The translations under genes were made by a program, and so were the position numbers. Positions 21,190-31,785 of a DNA stretch of 64,000 bases are shown piece after piece; position 1 is the first letter of the stretch; each line of letters begins with the position of its first letter. The stretch lies in NCBI GenBank assembly GCA_945862305.1, contig CAMAXF010000007.1, positions 7,611 through 71,610 of the forward strand, written 5' to 3'. The notes beneath the pieces are model-generated. The model was not told the origin of the DNA and ran no database searches. It saw only the letters and a list, made by a program, of their open reading frames with translations. This stretch comes from Bordetella parapertussis (GTDB lineage: Bacteria; Pseudomonadota; Gammaproteobacteria; Burkholderiales; Burkholderiaceae_A).

Positions 21190-21969
21190 GTGCGTTTCTG
21201 TAGCCTGAGCAGCGGCAGCGAGGGCAATGCCCTGCTGGTAGAGGCGCAGGCCAGCGGCGCTGCAACGGTGCGCTTTCTCGTTGACTGCGGGCTGGGTCTT
21301 CGGGAGGCAGAGGCAAGGCTCGCACAACGTGGCCTCTCTCCAGCCGAACTCGATTTTATTTATGTGACCCATGAGCACGGCGACCATATTGGTGGGGTCG
21401 CCAAGTTGGCTCGGGCCCACAACATTCCTGTCTTGGCCACGCATGGCACCGTGACAGCCGCGGGCCCCGACTTTTGGTCGGGTGTGTCGGTGGCCTGTGT
21501 GTCCTCGCATCGGTCTTTGCAGGTTGACGGCATCTCGATCAATCCCATTCCGGTCCCGCACGATGCGAGAGAGCCTGTGGCCTTGGTGCTTGAGGATGCG
21601 CAGCATCGCATGGCCATCGTGACGGACCTCGGCCACCAAACCCCTCACCTGACGGCCGCCTTGGAGGGCCTCGATGCCATCTTCTTGGAATTTAACTACG
21701 ACGAGACCCTGCTGCGGGAGGGCAACTATCCTGCGAGTCTCAAGAGCCGAATCGATGGGCCTTACGGGCATTTGTCGAACCGAGCCTCGGCCGAGGTCTT
21801 GTCAGTGGTCTGCTCGTCCCGCCTGCAGCATGTCATTGCTGCGCACCTCAGTCGACAGAACAACAGCCCTGAACTGGTGTTCGAGAGCGTGGCAGGGCTG
21901 GACCTGCAGCAGGCGCATTTCCGGTGCGCGTCTCAGCACGAGGGGCTCGACTGGGTGACGCTGTCCTGA
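21190..21969 (+). CDS. MBL-fold metallohydrolase (YycJ/VicX type)
   Basis: A 259-aa metallo-beta-lactamase-fold protein starting at a GTG: MRFCSLSSGSEGNALLVE. The opening SLSSGSEGN and the metal motif THEHGDHIGG are typical of the YycJ/VicX branch, which has been linked to exonuclease activity and mismatch repair in Gram-positive bacteria. VTDLGHQTPHLTAALEGLDAIFLEFNYDE and the late HLSRQNNSPEL complete the active site. It is the last gene of the rnm-trpS-dapA-bamC run and is followed by a terminator. The nuclease role here is inference. Confidence 0.87.
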   Translation: MRFCSLSSGSEGNALLVEAQASGAATVRFLVDCGLGLREAEARLAQRGLSPAELDFIYVTHEHGDHIGGVAKLARAHNIPVLATHGTVTAAGPDFWSGVSVACVSSHRSLQVDGISINPIPVPHDAREPVALVLEDAQHRMAIVTDLGHQTPHLTAALEGLDAIFLEFNYDETLLREGNYPASLKSRIDGPYGHLSNRASAEVLSVVCSSRLQHVIAAHLSRQNNSPELVFESVAGLDLQQAHFRCASQHEGLDWVTLS

Positions 21970-21994
21970 TCGGGTCACCACTCGATTGGGCAAC

Positions 21995-22024
21995 AAAAAA
22001 GGCAAGGTCACCCTTGCCTTTTTT
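21995..22024. terminator. Bidirectional intrinsic terminator
   Basis: An A-tract, a stem AAGGCAAGG / CCTTGCCTT with a short TCAC-type loop, and a T-tract lie between the convergent MBL gene and the small lipoprotein gene. It can end transcription from both sides. Confidence 0.9.
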
Positions 22025-22040
22025 GATGAACAGCGATGAA

Positions 22041-22238
22041 TTACTTGGCTGGAGCAGCAGCAGGCGCGGCAGCGGGAGCAGCAGCAGGCGCAGCAGCGTC
22101 AGCAGGCTTCTGCTCGGTGGCTGCAGGAGCAGCGGCAGGAGCGGGTGCGGGAGCAGCGGCAGGAGCAGCTTCTTCTTTTTTGCCACATGCGGCCAGGCCA
22201 ACAGCAAACAGGGCGGCCACGAGGATCGACTTGGTCAT
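22041..22238 (-). CDS. Small Ala/Pro-rich lipoprotein
   Basis: A 65-aa predicted lipoprotein. MTKSILVAALFAVGLAAC is a full lipoprotein signal with lipobox GLAAC (Cys18), followed by GKKEEA and then a low-complexity tail of Ala/Pro repeats. I recall similar short Ala/Pro-rich lipoproteins in Burkholderiales. It has no enzymatic domain; it may be a periplasmic spacer or an abundant envelope component. A 12-nt perfect palindrome (22280-22291) lies upstream. AAGGAAAT at 22243-22250, read on this strand, provides a ribosome-binding site. Confidence 0.8.
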   Translation of the reverse strand: MTKSILVAALFAVGLAACGKKEEAAPAAAPAPAPAAAPAATEQKPADAAAPAAAPAAAPAAAPAK

Positions 22239-22279
22239 TTTTATTTCCTTGGATCAATGAGTGAGGTTATGGACAGTGG

Positions 22280-22291
22280 TGTTGCGCAACA
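22280..22291. promoter_or_regulatory. 12-nt palindrome, possible operator
   Basis: TGTTGCGCAACA is a perfect palindrome between the lipoprotein gene and the roxA-like gene stop. No known regulator site is recognised. Confidence 0.3.
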
Positions 22292-22316
22292 GCATTTCTG
22301 CAACATCCGACGCATA

Positions 22317-23525
22317 TCATAGCGTGTCTACTGGCCGCTTGGGGGATGAACGCCGGCGAAATTCGATGATTGCATCTAGAAACAACGACAAAAATATTTG
22401 AGCAATTGTTTCGTTTTCACTTATTGCGAGGCAGCAATCAGGGTTTAGTTCACGGTCGTTGGCCAGCGCCATGAGCTGCCGGCGGGCAACGGTTCGCGCT
22501 GCCTTGCCCAGCGTGTCGAGTGCAAGCAGTTCGCCATTGGCCGCCGCCTGGCGCTTCCAGACGAGCAGTCGGACACCGGGCCGAAGCGCGAGCCGCTGGC
22601 CGCCTGCCAGTCGCTTGCGGAATGTTGTCAGGCTGATGGGCCGTGGGGGGTCCCAGAACACCTCGGGATGTGGCTCCGAGAGCTTGATGAGCAGGGCCCG
22701 TTGAAGGTCCGACCGCGTGGGCAGTTGGGCCTGCGCCTGCGTCAACAGGCTCTCCATCAGGGTCTCTGGGATCTCACCTGGCCGGCTGGTGGCCTTGAGC
22801 CAAGGGTCTGGTGCTGCCGCAGACGATGCGCTGGACTGCACATCGGCCCGCTGGGCAAAGGCCTCATCGGCCACCTGCAGCGGATCCACGGTGCGAAAGC
22901 CAACCGAGTAGGTCATGCACCCCGGTGTGCGTGCGGTGCCCCGATGGGCAACACCGGGTGGCAGGTAGAGCAAGTCGCCAGGCTCGCAGGCCCATGACTG
23001 CTCCGCCTCGAAGTGTTGAAGCACGCGCATGCTTGCAGATGGATCGAGCGTGGGGTCGAACGCGCGGGCGATCTCCCATTGTCGAACGCCTTGGGCCTGG
23101 ATCAGGAAGACATCGTAGGAATCGACATGGGCGCCAATGCCGCCCCCCTCGGAGGCCAGGCTGATCATCAGATCGTCAAGCCGCGCCTCTGGAATGAATC
23201 GGAAGGCGTTGAGAAACTCGTCCGCGGCCTGGTCGGCCGTATTGATCTGCTGCACGAGAATCGTCCAATTGCGTCGCGAGGGTTTGGGCAGGCGGCTGGC
23301 GGGCAGGGGCCCTTGCAGCAGTCGGCCGTCGGGCAAGAGCAGGCGGCTGGGCAGTGCGCCCTCGTCAAAGAGCTTGAGCAGCCGGTCTGCGCTGACCGGT
23401 GGCTGCTCGGTGCGCCAGTGTGGGAAGGCAGCCTTCACAAACAAGGGCTTGCGCTGCCAGTGCCTTCGCATGAACTCGCTGGCGGTGAGGCCGCCCAGCC
23501 AGGGCAGGGGGCGGTGAATCTTCAA
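22317..23525 (-). CDS. JmjC/cupin 2-oxoglutarate oxygenase (RoxA/YcfD type, ribosomal protein uL16 arginine hydroxylase)
   Basis: A 402-aa protein with the opening [30 protein letters not shown], typical of YcfD/RoxA. Iron ligands appear as the HxD of [16 protein letters not shown] and a distal His in GVAHRGTA. E. coli YcfD hydroxylates an arginine of ribosomal protein L16; the same role is inferred. The C-terminal half ([24 protein letters not shown]) matches the winged-helix part of these enzymes. The start overlaps the mutS stop by 4 nt, so it is translated from the suhB-mutS transcript. Confidence 0.88.
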   Translation of the reverse strand: MKIHRPLPWLGGLTASEFMRRHWQRKPLFVKAAFPHWRTEQPPVSADRLLKLFDEGALPSRLLLPDGRLLQGPLPASRLPKPSRRNWTILVQQINTADQAADEFLNAFRFIPEARLDDLMISLASEGGGIGAHVDSYDVFLIQAQGVRQWEIARAFDPTLDPSASMRVLQHFEAEQSWACEPGDLLYLPPGVAHRGTARTPGCMTYSVGFRTVDPLQVADEAFAQRADVQSSASSAAAPDPWLKATSRPGEIPETLMESLLTQAQAQLPTRSDLQRALLIKLSEPHPEVFWDPPRPISLTTFRKRLAGGQRLALRPGVRLLVWKRQAAANGELLALDTLGKAARTVARRQLMALANDRELNPDCCLAISENETIAQIFLSLFLDAIIEFRRRSSPKRPVDTL

Positions 23526-25954
23526 AAGAGCCCCAGCTGCGAGGGCTGGTTCTGAAGTTGTTTGGCTCGACGAATCACAGCCTCGGGCAGGCCGGCCAGG
23601 CGGGCCACCTCCAGCCCGAAGCTCTGACTTGCTGGGCCTTCCTCGATGCGGTGAAGAAAGATGATCTTGTCCTCGTGTTCCATGGCACGAACATGCAGGT
23701 TCACAGCACCCTGCACCTGCTGGGGCAGACCCGTGAGTTCAAAGTAATGGGTTGCAAAGAGGCACAGGCAGCGATTGTCCTTGGCCAGGCTTGTGGCAAT
23801 GGCATGTGCCAGGGCCAGGCCATCGACGGTGGAGGTGCCACGCCCGATCTCATCCATGAGCACCAGGCTGTTTGGGCCGGAGCGGTGAAGGATGAGCGCG
23901 GCCTCGGTCATCTCCACCATGAAGGTGGAGCGGCCACCGGCCAGGTCGTCTGCAGCCCCAATGCGGGTGAAGATGCGATCGATTTGACCAATGCGTGCCT
24001 CGCTGGCGGGAATGGGCGCACCCATGCGGGCGAGGATCACCGCCAGGGCGGTCTGCCGCATGTAGGTCGACTTCCCGCCCATGTTCGGTCCGGTGATCAG
24101 CAGCAGGCGTCGCTCGGCCGAGAGCCTGGTGTCGTTGGCCACAAAGTCGGACATGCGCTGGCAGAGCACGGGGTGACGTCCGGCCTGAATCTCGACCTCT
24201 GCGGCTTCTGTGAGGGTGGGAAGCACCCAGTGGAGGTCGTGCACGAGCATGGCCATGCTGGCCAGGGCATCGAGTGTTGCAGTGGCCTGGGCCACGGCTT
24301 GTAAGTCTGCAACCGAAGGCACCAGCTCATCGAGCAGCCGCTCATAGAGCAGCTTCTCCATGGCCAGCGCCCGCTCTTGGGCAGAGAGTGCCTTGTCCTC
24401 ATAGGCCTTGAGCGCCGGCGTGATGAAACGCTCGGCGTTCTTGAGTGTCTGTCGTCTTTGAAAGTGGGCAGGTACCTTTTCCAGCTGGCCAGCAGTCACC
24501 TCGAAGTAATAGCCATGCACGCTGGAAAAGCCCACCCGGAGGTTGGCAATGCCGCTCTCCGCTCGCTCCTGGGCCTCAAGGGCGAGCAGTTGGCTGCTGC
24601 CATCGGTCTGAATGGCGCGAAGGCCATCGAGTTCTGCATCCACGCCCGCACGAATGACGCCACCGTCTCGCAGTTGCACCGATGGGCTGTCGGCCAGCGT
24701 GGCCTCGATGGTGGCTGCGGTGGATGCTGCGGTGGCGCTGCTGAGCTGCGATGCCAGCTGGCCTAACAGCCCTGACGAGGTGCCTGAGAGTGCACGGGCC
24801 AGTGGTGCCAGGCCGCGCAGTGATTGGGCCAGGCTGGTGAGGTCTCTTGGCTTGGCCTGACGAAGGGCAATGCGGGCGGCGAGTCGTCCGATGTCGAAGA
24901 TGGGCCGCAGATGGGTTCGCACGGCTTCCAGTGGTGCTGGGGCCGATTGCTCAGCCTGCCCTGGGGTCTGACCGCAGAGCCAGCGCAGGGCCTCTTGCCG
25001 CGTCATGAGCATTGCATTGTCTCGGCTCGGGGCCAGCAGCCACTCACGCAATTGACGACCGCCGGCCGAGGTCACGGTCTTGTCAATGGCCGCCAGCAGG
25101 CTTGCATCCTCGCCCGACGAGATCACGGTCTGTGTGAGCTCGAGGGTGCGCCTGGCCACGCTGTCGAGTTCGACCTGAGAGGAGGGCGATTCGCGCCTGG
25201 GGGCCTGCAGGTGCAGCAGTGGCCGTCCCAGACTGCGCTCTGCATAGCCCAGCACCGCCGCCATGCAGGCCAGGGCCTGGGGGTGAGCATCGAGTTCAAA
25301 GGCATGAAGCGAGCGCACGGCCAGCCGCTGCATGAGCAGTTGTCGACCCATCTCTGCATCAAAAAGCCATGGGGGGTGCTCGCGGGCTGTCCAGCGTGCA
25401 AAGAGCGATTGATGGCGGGGGCCCCGATCGGGGAGCAGCAGCTCCACGGGCTCGAGCCGATCGAGCAGTTCGTCGCGGTTGGAATCGGTGACCAGCGCCC
25501 AGTGCAGCGCGCCGGTGGAGACATCGAACCAGACCAGGGCACCGCCGCAGGGGGAGATGCCTGCAAGCCATGCTGTGGAGCGCTCGGGCAACAGCCCCTC
25601 TTCGGAAAGGGTGCCTGGTGTGGCGATTCGCACCACTTCCCGTGCGACTGGTCCTTTCCCGCTGCCGACTTCGCCCACCTGCTCGCAGATGGCCACGGTG
25701 TGTCCGGCCTTGAGCAGCTTGGCCAGATAGGCCTCAGAGGCATGCACCGGGACACCGGCCATCACCACCGGCTGGCCTGCGCTCTGGCCGCGCTGGGTGA
25801 GGGTGATGCCCAGCAGTCGTGCGGCCTGTTCCGCATCCTCGAAAAAGAGCTCGTAGAAGTCGCCCATCCGATAGAAGAGCAGGGCATCGGGCACCGTGGC
25901 CTTGATGCGCAGGAACTGCTGCATCATCGGCGTGTGGGCGCCGAGGTCTGTCAT
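23522..25954 (-). CDS. mutS: DNA mismatch repair protein MutS
   Basis: An 810-aa mismatch sensor. The mismatch-binding motif lies in [15 protein letters not shown], and the ATPase Walker A is [15 protein letters not shown] with Walker B in [16 protein letters not shown]. The C-terminus is slightly shorter than E. coli MutS (853 aa), ending soon after the helix-turn-helix ([21 protein letters not shown]), so the tetramerisation tail is reduced. The start overlaps the suhB stop (25951-25954). No mutL is in view. Confidence 0.97.
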   Translation of the reverse strand: MTDLGAHTPMMQQFLRIKATVPDALLFYRMGDFYELFFEDAEQAARLLGITLTQRGQSAGQPVVMAGVPVHASEAYLAKLLKAGHTVAICEQVGEVGSGKGPVAREVVRIATPGTLSEEGLLPERSTAWLAGISPCGGALVWFDVSTGALHWALVTDSNRDELLDRLEPVELLLPDRGPRHQSLFARWTAREHPPWLFDAEMGRQLLMQRLAVRSLHAFELDAHPQALACMAAVLGYAERSLGRPLLHLQAPRRESPSSQVELDSVARRTLELTQTVISSGEDASLLAAIDKTVTSAGGRQLREWLLAPSRDNAMLMTRQEALRWLCGQTPGQAEQSAPAPLEAVRTHLRPIFDIGRLAARIALRQAKPRDLTSLAQSLRGLAPLARALSGTSSGLLGQLASQLSSATAASTAATIEATLADSPSVQLRDGGVIRAGVDAELDGLRAIQTDGSSQLLALEAQERAESGIANLRVGFSSVHGYYFEVTAGQLEKVPAHFQRRQTLKNAERFITPALKAYEDKALSAQERALAMEKLLYERLLDELVPSVADLQAVAQATATLDALASMAMLVHDLHWVLPTLTEAAEVEIQAGRHPVLCQRMSDFVANDTRLSAERRLLLITGPNMGGKSTYMRQTALAVILARMGAPIPASEARIGQIDRIFTRIGAADDLAGGRSTFMVEMTEAALILHRSGPNSLVLMDEIGRGTSTVDGLALAHAIATSLAKDNRCLCLFATHYFELTGLPQQVQGAVNLHVRAMEHEDKIIFLHRIEEGPASQSFGLEVARLAGLPEAVIRRAKQLQNQPSQLGLF

Positions 25955-26757
25955 GTTGTCCGGTAGGCGGACAGAATGGAGACCAAGGCTGCGAAGACCT
26001 TCGGATTGGCCGCGATGATGTTTTCGTGAAAGAGGAAGTCGCCCTCGCCCTGGAAATTTCCAACGTAGCCGCCGGCCTCTGTCACCAGAAGGCTGCCTGC
26101 TGCAGCATCCCAGGGCATGAGTCCCATCTCGAAGAAGCCGTCGTATCGGCCAGCCGCCACATAGGCCAGGTCGATGGCGGCAGCGCCGGGCCTGCGCAGG
26201 CCCGCAGCCCTGCTGCTGACTTGCTTGAACATGGACAAGTAGGCATCGATCTGCTCTTGTCGTTTGAAGGGGAATCCAGTGCCAATCAGCGACTCATCGA
26301 GCCGGTCACGCTTGGAGACCCGCAGGCGACGATCGTTGAGGTAGGCGCCTTTGCCTTTGGAGGCCACGAAGAGTTCATCGCGGCTTGGGTCGTAGACCAC
26401 CGCCTGGGTGATCTGTTCTTTTTGCATGAGGGCGATGGACACCCCATAGACCGGCATGCCATGAATGAAGTTGGTGGTGCCGTCGAGGGGGTCGATGATC
26501 CAGAGGTTGTCGGGCCGATCCTCGATGGGCTTGCCACCGAGGGTGAGGCCGGTCTCTTCGCCCAGGAAGCCGTGGCCTGGATAGGCGGTCGAGAGGATCT
26601 CGATGATAGCCGCCTCGCAGGCCTGATCGACCTCGGTGACGAAATCGTTTTGATCTTTTCGAGACACCCGAAGGCGGTCGATGTCGAGACTGGCGCGGTT
26701 GATGATCGCGCCGGCGCGACGAGCGGCTTTGACCGCGGTGTTGAGCATCGGATGCAT
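25951..26757 (-). CDS. suhB: Inositol-1-monophosphatase family protein SuhB
   Basis: A 268-aa magnesium-dependent phosphatase. Metal and phosphate motifs are [24 protein letters not shown] and [16 protein letters not shown]. In E. coli SuhB also joins the rRNA antitermination complex; the central [19 protein letters not shown] is typical. A second Met ([13 protein letters not shown]) three residues in is an alternative start. It leads a suhB-mutS-roxA-like transcript and is divergent from trmJ. Confidence 0.95.
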   Translation of the reverse strand: MHPMLNTAVKAARRAGAIINRASLDIDRLRVSRKDQNDFVTEVDQACEAAIIEILSTAYPGHGFLGEETGLTLGGKPIEDRPDNLWIIDPLDGTTNFIHGMPVYGVSIALMQKEQITQAVVYDPSRDELFVASKGKGAYLNDRRLRVSKRDRLDESLIGTGFPFKRQEQIDAYLSMFKQVSSRAAGLRRPGAAAIDLAYVAAGRYDGFFEMGLMPWDAAAGSLLVTEAGGYVGNFQGEGDFLFHENIIAANPKVFAALVSILSAYRTT

Positions 26758-26827
26758 GACAATAGGCTGTAGAAAGAGCAGTCCACTAGTTTACTGCCTG
26801 CGTCCCCCCTTCTCGGAGTCCTCTGCC

Positions 26828-27622
26828 GTGAATTTGACTGCATCCTTGCCCGATCCACTCGAAGGCCTCCTGGGCCGCGTTCGTGTCACGCTCGTCTCGC
26901 CCACCCATCCTGGCAATGTGGGTGCGAGCCTTCGGGCCATGGCCACCATGGGCCTTGCCCATTGTCAGGTGGCCGACCCCGTGGCGGTGGACATGCACCT
27001 CGATCCGCAGGCCGTGGCGATGGCTGCTGGTGCAGATGCGGTGATGCAGCCCGTGGTCTATGCGCCCTTTGATGAGCTTCAGTCGGACGTGCGCTGGAGC
27101 ATGGCACTCACCGCACGGCCGCGCGAGTTTGAGCCACCGCGTGTGACCCTCGACGAGGGCATCGAGGAGATGCTGGCATGGCTTGCAGCCCATCCCACGG
27201 AATCGGCCAGCCTCGTCTTTGGGCCGGAGCGCTCTGGGCTCTCCAATGCCCATGTGCTCAAGTGCCAGCGTGTCTGCAGCCTGGATGTCAGCCCACGGTT
27301 TGGCTCGCTCAATCTGTCCCAGGCGGTGCAGGTGGTGGCCCATGCCGTGCGCCGTGCAGCCCGGGCTCAAATCAATGTGCCGCTGGTCCCGCCCACCACC
27401 CCGGGTGCGGGCCGCCCCACGGCCATTGCAGCCTCGCAGGGCGCAGTGGAAGGCTTGCATGCACATCTCATGTCGGTGGCCGAGCGTGTGGGCACCTTGT
27501 CGCCCACAGCCCCGGGGCGCATGGATGAGCGATTGCGCCGCCTCTTTGCGCGGGCAGGCCTGCTCGAGGACGAGGTGCAGATGCTTCGAGGCCTGTGCTC
27601 AGACCTCGAGAAGAACCTCTGA
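26828..27622 (+). CDS. trmJ: tRNA (cytidine/uridine-2'-O-)-methyltransferase TrmJ
   Basis: A 264-aa SPOUT methyltransferase starting at GTG (MNLTASLPDPLEGLL). Signatures are VSPTHPGNVGASLRAMATMGL, LVFGPERSGLSN and CSLDVSPRFGSLNLSQAVQVVAHAV, the last two forming the trefoil-knot SAM site. It methylates the ribose at position 32 of several tRNAs. The C-terminal RMDERLRRLFARAGLLEDEVQMLRGLCSDLEKNL is the TrmJ tail. It is divergent from suhB and 12 nt upstream of cysE. Confidence 0.95.
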   Translation: MNLTASLPDPLEGLLGRVRVTLVSPTHPGNVGASLRAMATMGLAHCQVADPVAVDMHLDPQAVAMAAGADAVMQPVVYAPFDELQSDVRWSMALTARPREFEPPRVTLDEGIEEMLAWLAAHPTESASLVFGPERSGLSNAHVLKCQRVCSLDVSPRFGSLNLSQAVQVVAHAVRRAARAQINVPLVPPTTPGAGRPTAIAASQGAVEGLHAHLMSVAERVGTLSPTAPGRMDERLRRLFARAGLLEDEVQMLRGLCSDLEKNL

Positions 27623-27626
27623 TAGT
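27621..27626 (+). promoter_or_regulatory. -10-like hexamer before cysE
   Basis: GATAGT overlaps the trmJ stop and lies 8 nt before the cysE ATG. No Shine-Dalgarno is visible between them. Confidence 0.3.
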
Positions 27627-27634
27627 CTTGCCCG

Positions 27635-28369
27635 ATGCCCTTTCAACGATTCTCCGAAGACATCGAGGCCATCCTGAGTCGAGACCCGGCCGCGCGCACG
27701 TGGTTCGAGGTGCTCACGTGTTACCCCGGCTTACATGCCATTTGGTTTCACCGGCTCTCCCATGGCCTCTGGCAGAGCAACCTGGGCCCTTTTCGTTGGC
27801 TGGCCCGATTCCTGGCCATGCTCTCGCGCTGGATCACCGGCATTGAGATTCATCCCGGTGCGCGAATCGGTCGGCGGGTCTTCATCGACCATGGCATGGG
27901 CGTGGTCATTGGAGAGACGGCAGAACTGGGTGATGACTGCACCATTTATCAGGGCGTGACCCTCGGCGGCACCTCGCTCACCAAGGGAGAGAAGCGTCAC
28001 CCCACCCTGGGCCCGCGCGTGGTCGTTGGTGCCGGTGCAAAGGTGCTGGGTCCGTTTACCGTTGGGGAAGGTGCGAAGGTGGGCTCCAATGCAGTCGTCG
28101 TGGCTGCAGTGCCTGAAGGGGCCACCGTGGTGGGCATTCCGGCGCGCCCGGTGGAAGACGGCAAGGCCGACTCACTCAGTGAACAACGCGTTGGAAGCCG
28201 CGCCTTTGCGGCCTATGGGGTCACCGAAGACGCCCAAGACCCGCGCGATGCACAGTTGGCCATGCTCGCCCATGCGGTGGCCGAGCAGCAACGCCTGATT
28301 TCGGCCTTAGAACAGCGGCTGAACAACAACGCCACGAGGGTCGATCAGGAGTCCTCCACCCCGTCCTGA
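27635..28369 (+). CDS. cysE: Serine O-acetyltransferase
   Basis: A 244-aa enzyme making O-acetylserine from serine and acetyl-CoA, first step of cysteine synthesis. The helical N-terminus ([36 protein letters not shown]) is followed by the left-handed beta-helix with [40 protein letters not shown] and the acetyl-CoA site [22 protein letters not shown]. It is the short EpsC/CysE form. The tail after residue 175 is variable; its last 63 nt overlap lpxH on the other strand, so the end is probably overprinted. Confidence 0.95.
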   Translation: MPFQRFSEDIEAILSRDPAARTWFEVLTCYPGLHAIWFHRLSHGLWQSNLGPFRWLARFLAMLSRWITGIEIHPGARIGRRVFIDHGMGVVIGETAELGDDCTIYQGVTLGGTSLTKGEKRHPTLGPRVVVGAGAKVLGPFTVGEGAKVGSNAVVVAAVPEGATVVGIPARPVEDGKADSLSEQRVGSRAFAAYGVTEDAQDPRDAQLAMLAHAVAEQQRLISALEQRLNNNATRVDQESSTPS

Positions 28370-29083
28370 GGGTGGCGCGGCCCAGTCGGGCAGCACCCAA
28401 CGGGCCCGGCCATCGGGCAGGGCATCGCAGCCGGGTCGGTGCGTGTGGCCATGAATCAGCAGATCGCAGGCGTGCGTCTCCAGTGCTTCCATGGCCGCCT
28501 GCGGCTGGATGTCCATGATCTCGGGCGCTTTGAGTTGCTTTTCGTGCTCACTCTGCGATCGCAGCGCCCGGGCCTGCGCCATGCGGTCGGCCAGGCTTCT
28601 TGCGAGGAACGCCTCTTGCCAATCCTTGGCGCGCACCAGACTGCGAAAGGCCTGGTAGTCGGTGTCGTCGAGGCAGAGTTGGTCGCCATGGCAGAGCAGG
28701 GCCGTGCCGATGCTGGGGTGCTCTATTCGCACCCAGTCGCCCAGCAATTGAGCTCCGAGGCTTTTGGCTGCGAGCTCGCCCATGAGGAAATCTCGGTTGC
28801 CCACCACCAGCCCAATCTGGGTGCCCTGGGCTGCGTGCGCCTGCAGGGCCTCTGCAAGGCTCGCCCAGAGTTGGCCTTCTGGCCCGGCCACCTGCATTTG
28901 ATCATCGCCGACCCAGGCATCCATGAGGTCGCCCAGCAGAATGAGCCAATCGGGCCGAAGTGACTGGGCCGCTACCAGCCATTGAAGGAAGCAGGCCGTG
29001 AGGTCTGACTGCTCCGGGGACAGATGAACGTCTGAGGCCAAGAGCACCCGCCCCTCTTGTGGCAGGCTCAGGGTGAGGGCCAT
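28307..29083 (-). CDS. lpxH: UDP-2,3-diacylglucosamine diphosphatase
   Basis: A 258-aa calcineurin-like phosphoesterase of lipid A synthesis, releasing UMP to form lipid X at the inner membrane. Metal motifs are [42 protein letters not shown] and [10 protein letters not shown]. The spacing fits LpxH, not LpxI. It follows ppiB in the same direction after 25 nt, an order shared with E. coli. Its 3' end overlaps cysE convergently. Confidence 0.95.
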   Translation of the reverse strand: MALTLSLPQEGRVLLASDVHLSPEQSDLTACFLQWLVAAQSLRPDWLILLGDLMDAWVGDDQMQVAGPEGQLWASLAEALQAHAAQGTQIGLVVGNRDFLMGELAAKSLGAQLLGDWVRIEHPSIGTALLCHGDQLCLDDTDYQAFRSLVRAKDWQEAFLARSLADRMAQARALRSQSEHEKQLKAPEIMDIQPQAAMEALETHACDLLIHGHTHRPGCDALPDGRARWVLPDWAAPPSGRGGGLLIDPRGVVVQPLF

Positions 29084-29108
29084 GGGGCCTTGGGCCTACT
29101 GCTTGGCC

Positions 29109-29603
29109 TTAGTCGATGACCGTGGCCTTTTCGATCAGCACGGCTTCGACCGGCACATCTTGATGAAAGCCACTGTTGCTGGTCTTCACGGCCTTGATCT
29201 GATCGACGACATCCTTGCCCTCGACCACTTCGCCAAAAACGGCGTAGCCCCAGCCATTGCCGGTGGGTGCCTTGAAATTGAGGAATTCGTTGTCGGCCAC
29301 GTTGATGAAGAACTGGGCACTGGCCGAATGGGGCTCGCTCGTGCGGGCCATGGCAATGGTGTAGGCCTTGTTCTGCAGGCCGTTGTCGGCCTCGTTCTCA
29401 ATGGTGTCGCGGGTGGGCTTCTGAACCATCTTGGCATCGAAGCCACCGCCTTGAATCATGAAGCCATTGATCACCCGATGAAAAATGGTGCCGTCGAAGT
29501 GGCCATCCTTCACGTAGGTGATGAAGTTCTCAACGGTCTTGGGGGCCTTCTCGGCATCGAGCCGAAGGGTGATGCGACCCATGCTGGTCTGGAGTTCAAC
29601 CAT
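29109..29603 (-). CDS. ppiB: Cytoplasmic cyclophilin-type peptidyl-prolyl isomerase
   Basis: A 164-aa cyclophilin without a signal peptide, so PpiB rather than PpiA. Typical segments are [47 protein letters not shown] and [21 protein letters not shown]. It catalyses cis-trans isomerisation of proline peptide bonds. AAAGGA upstream of the ATG supports the start. It lies between the TPR gene and lpxH, all leftward. Confidence 0.96.
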   Translation of the reverse strand: MVELQTSMGRITLRLDAEKAPKTVENFITYVKDGHFDGTIFHRVINGFMIQGGGFDAKMVQKPTRDTIENEADNGLQNKAYTIAMARTSEPHSASAQFFINVADNEFLNFKAPTGNGWGYAVFGEVVEGKDVVDQIKAVKTSNSGFHQDVPVEAVLIEKATVID

Positions 29604-29617
29604 GGTGATTCCTTTGC

Positions 29618-30277
29618 TTAATTGGCGGGGGAGGACGGGCGGGCGCCCGCGGGTGGTCTGGTCTGAAGCCCAAGCGGTGCGGGTGAAGGCAGCTCGAGCA
29701 GGTGCCGCCGTTTGGCAGACAAAAAAGGGGAGGGCCCACGGGCCTTGAGTCCTTTTTGGTAGGCATCCAAGGCGAGCTTGGCATGCAGGTCGCCGAGGTT
29801 CTCATAGGCCAGCGCATAGCCGGGCCGGTTCAGGATGGCCCGCTCCAAGGCCTGTTGAGCCCGAAGCGGCTCATTGCAACGCAGGTAGAGCACAGCCAGA
29901 TTGTTGTAGGGCTCGGCCAGCTCTGGGAACTCCTCTGTGAGGGCCTCGAAGGCATCAATGGCCTCACGGTCTTGGTTGGTCTCGCTCAGCAGCACGGCCT
30001 CGAGGAAGCGCCATTGGGCGTCACGTGGCTTTGACGACAGCGCATTGGTGATCTTTTCGCGGGCCTCATCGAACCGGCGCAGTTCAATGAGTTCGATCGT
30101 GCGTGTGAGGTCGGGCACGACCACGGGGGCGGTTCGGGGCAGGCCGCCACTCGTGGTGTTCGAGAGGGTTTGGGCGACGGCCATCGGGGCCACCAGCAGC
30201 AGCGAGATCAGGAGGTGCCGAAGGAATTGATGCGCCACGTGAAGAGGGTTGGCCATAGAATGCGGAGTCTCTGACAT
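29618..30277 (-). CDS. Exported tetratricopeptide-repeat protein
   Basis: A 219-aa protein with an N-terminal hydrophobic signal ([19 protein letters not shown]) and then TPR-like helices from about residue 60 to 185, for example [27 protein letters not shown] spacing and [20 protein letters not shown]. The last 25 residues are Pro-rich. No catalytic domain is seen; it is probably a periplasmic or membrane-tethered scaffold. An internal Met at residue 8 is an alternative start. It is divergent from cysS and upstream of ppiB. Confidence 0.75.
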   Translation of the reverse strand: MSETPHSMANPLHVAHQFLRHLLISLLLVAPMAVAQTLSNTTSGGLPRTAPVVVPDLTRTIELIELRRFDEAREKITNALSSKPRDAQWRFLEAVLLSETNQDREAIDAFEALTEEFPELAEPYNNLAVLYLRCNEPLRAQQALERAILNRPGYALAYENLGDLHAKLALDAYQKGLKARGPSPFLSAKRRHLLELPSPAPLGLQTRPPAGARPSSPAN

Positions 30278-30306
30278 AACTGCTGGCAGTCTAGCACGGT
30301 GAATTC

Positions 30307-31773
30307 TTGAAGATTTTCAACACCTTAACACGTAGCAAGGTCGATTTTGAGCCCATGGAACCGGGCCATGTCCGCATGTATGTCTGTGGCATGACGGTCT
30401 ACGACTTTTGCCACATTGGCCATGCGCGTGTGCTGGTGGTCTTCGACCTGGTGCGCCGTTGGCTTGAGGCCACAGGCCATCGGGTGACTTACGTGCGCAA
30501 TGTCACCGACATCGACGACAAGATCATTGCCCGGGCCGTTGAGAACAACGAGACCATGGCCAGTCTCACCGAGCGGTTCACACAGGCCATGCAGGCGGAT
30601 GCAGCTGCCCTTGGGGTGCTGCCGCCCACCCATGAGCCTCGCGCCACCGCCCACGTGCAAGACATGCTCAGCATGATCGATGCCCTCACCCAGCGCGGAC
30701 TGGCCTACCAGGATCCCATGCCCGATGGCAGCCCCGGCGACGTGCATTTTGCGGTTCGGTCGTTCCCCCGCTATGGCCGGCTCTCTGGTAAGTCTCTTGA
30801 TGAACTGCGCGCCGGTGAGCGGGTGTCTGTGGCCGATGGCAAGCGCGATCCGCTCGACTTTGTGCTCTGGAAGCGGGCCAAGGCCAACGAGCCAGAGGAG
30901 GCGGTCTGGGCATCGGCCTACGGCCCTGGCCGGCCGGGCTGGCACATCGAGTGCTCCGCCATGAGCTGCCGTTTGTTGGGTGAGCATTTCGACATCCACG
31001 GCGGTGGCGCAGACCTTCAGTTTCCGCATCACGAGAACGAGATTGCCCAGTCGGAGGGGGCCATGGGTGCAGACGAGTCGAACCCAATGGCACGGGTCTG
31101 GATGCACAACGGCTTTGTTCGAATTGATGACGAGAAGATGTCGAAGTCCTTGGGCAACTTCTTCACGATCCGGGAGGTGCTGGCCCGCTACCACCCCGAG
31201 GTGCTCCGATTTTTCATCCTTCGGGCTCACTACCGCAGCCCGCTGAACTATTCCGATGCCGCCTTGGACGAGGCCCGCGCCGGGCTGATTCGGCTCTACA
31301 CGGCACTCGAGTTGGCCTGCGACCCAGACGACCTGGCCCGCTGGCGGACCGAGCCGGCGGATGGCTTGCTGTCGGGTGTGCTGTCGGCGGACCACCCGAT
31401 GGTCGAGGCCCATCGTGAGGCCATGTCGGATGACTTCAATTCGCCAGAGGCCATTGCGGCCTTGTTTGGTCTGGCCACCGAGGTCAACCGTCAAGTTCAG
31501 GAGGGCGGCCGTGCTGCAGCCCAGGGTTTGGGGCAAGTCTTGTTCGGGCTTGGAAGGGTCATGGGCTTCTTTGATGCGTCTGCCCGTGCGATTCGCGAGG
31601 TGGGCGCAGCAGCCGGGCTTGACGAGGCTTGGATTCAAGCGCAGATTGCGGAGCGGGCCGCGGCCAAGGCCGCCCGAGATTTCACCAAGGCCGATGCCAT
31701 TCGTCGTGCGCTCACCGACCAAGGCATCGTTCTTGAGGACGGCCCCCAGGGAACGAGCTGGCGTCATTTGTAG
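30307..31773 (+). CDS. cysS: Cysteinyl-tRNA synthetase
   Basis: A 488-aa class I synthetase. It starts at a TTG codon ([14 protein letters not shown]), fixed by family alignment; no ATG fits. The zinc-binding Cys and HIGH motif are in [18 protein letters not shown], and the KMSKS loop is [23 protein letters not shown] and [20 protein letters not shown] are the further zinc ligands. It begins the cysS-accA-tilS-lysC-tRNA-Ser block. Confidence 0.97.
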   Translation: MKIFNTLTRSKVDFEPMEPGHVRMYVCGMTVYDFCHIGHARVLVVFDLVRRWLEATGHRVTYVRNVTDIDDKIIARAVENNETMASLTERFTQAMQADAAALGVLPPTHEPRATAHVQDMLSMIDALTQRGLAYQDPMPDGSPGDVHFAVRSFPRYGRLSGKSLDELRAGERVSVADGKRDPLDFVLWKRAKANEPEEAVWASAYGPGRPGWHIECSAMSCRLLGEHFDIHGGGADLQFPHHENEIAQSEGAMGADESNPMARVWMHNGFVRIDDEKMSKSLGNFFTIREVLARYHPEVLRFFILRAHYRSPLNYSDAALDEARAGLIRLYTALELACDPDDLARWRTEPADGLLSGVLSADHPMVEAHREAMSDDFNSPEAIAALFGLATEVNRQVQEGGRAAAQGLGQVLFGLGRVMGFFDASARAIREVGAAAGLDEAWIQAQIAERAAAKAARDFTKADAIRRALTDQGIVLEDGPQGTSWRHL

Positions 31774-31779
31774 GACAAT
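31774..31779 (+). promoter_or_regulatory. -10-like hexamer 6 nt before accA start
   Basis: GACAAT lies directly after the cysS stop and 6 nt before the accA ATG at 31786, the same hexamer and spacing as before rnm. Confidence 0.3.
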
Positions 31780-31785
31780 CACGGC

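Noticed and set aside
22041..22200. Ala/Gly-rich open frames on the + strand opposite the small lipoprotein
   Set aside because: They are mirror images of its repeat codons; the minus-strand frame has a full lipoprotein signal and ribosome-binding site.
30325..31782. 485-codon open frame antisense to cysS
   Set aside because: cysS is certain; the antisense frame is a codon-bias artefact.
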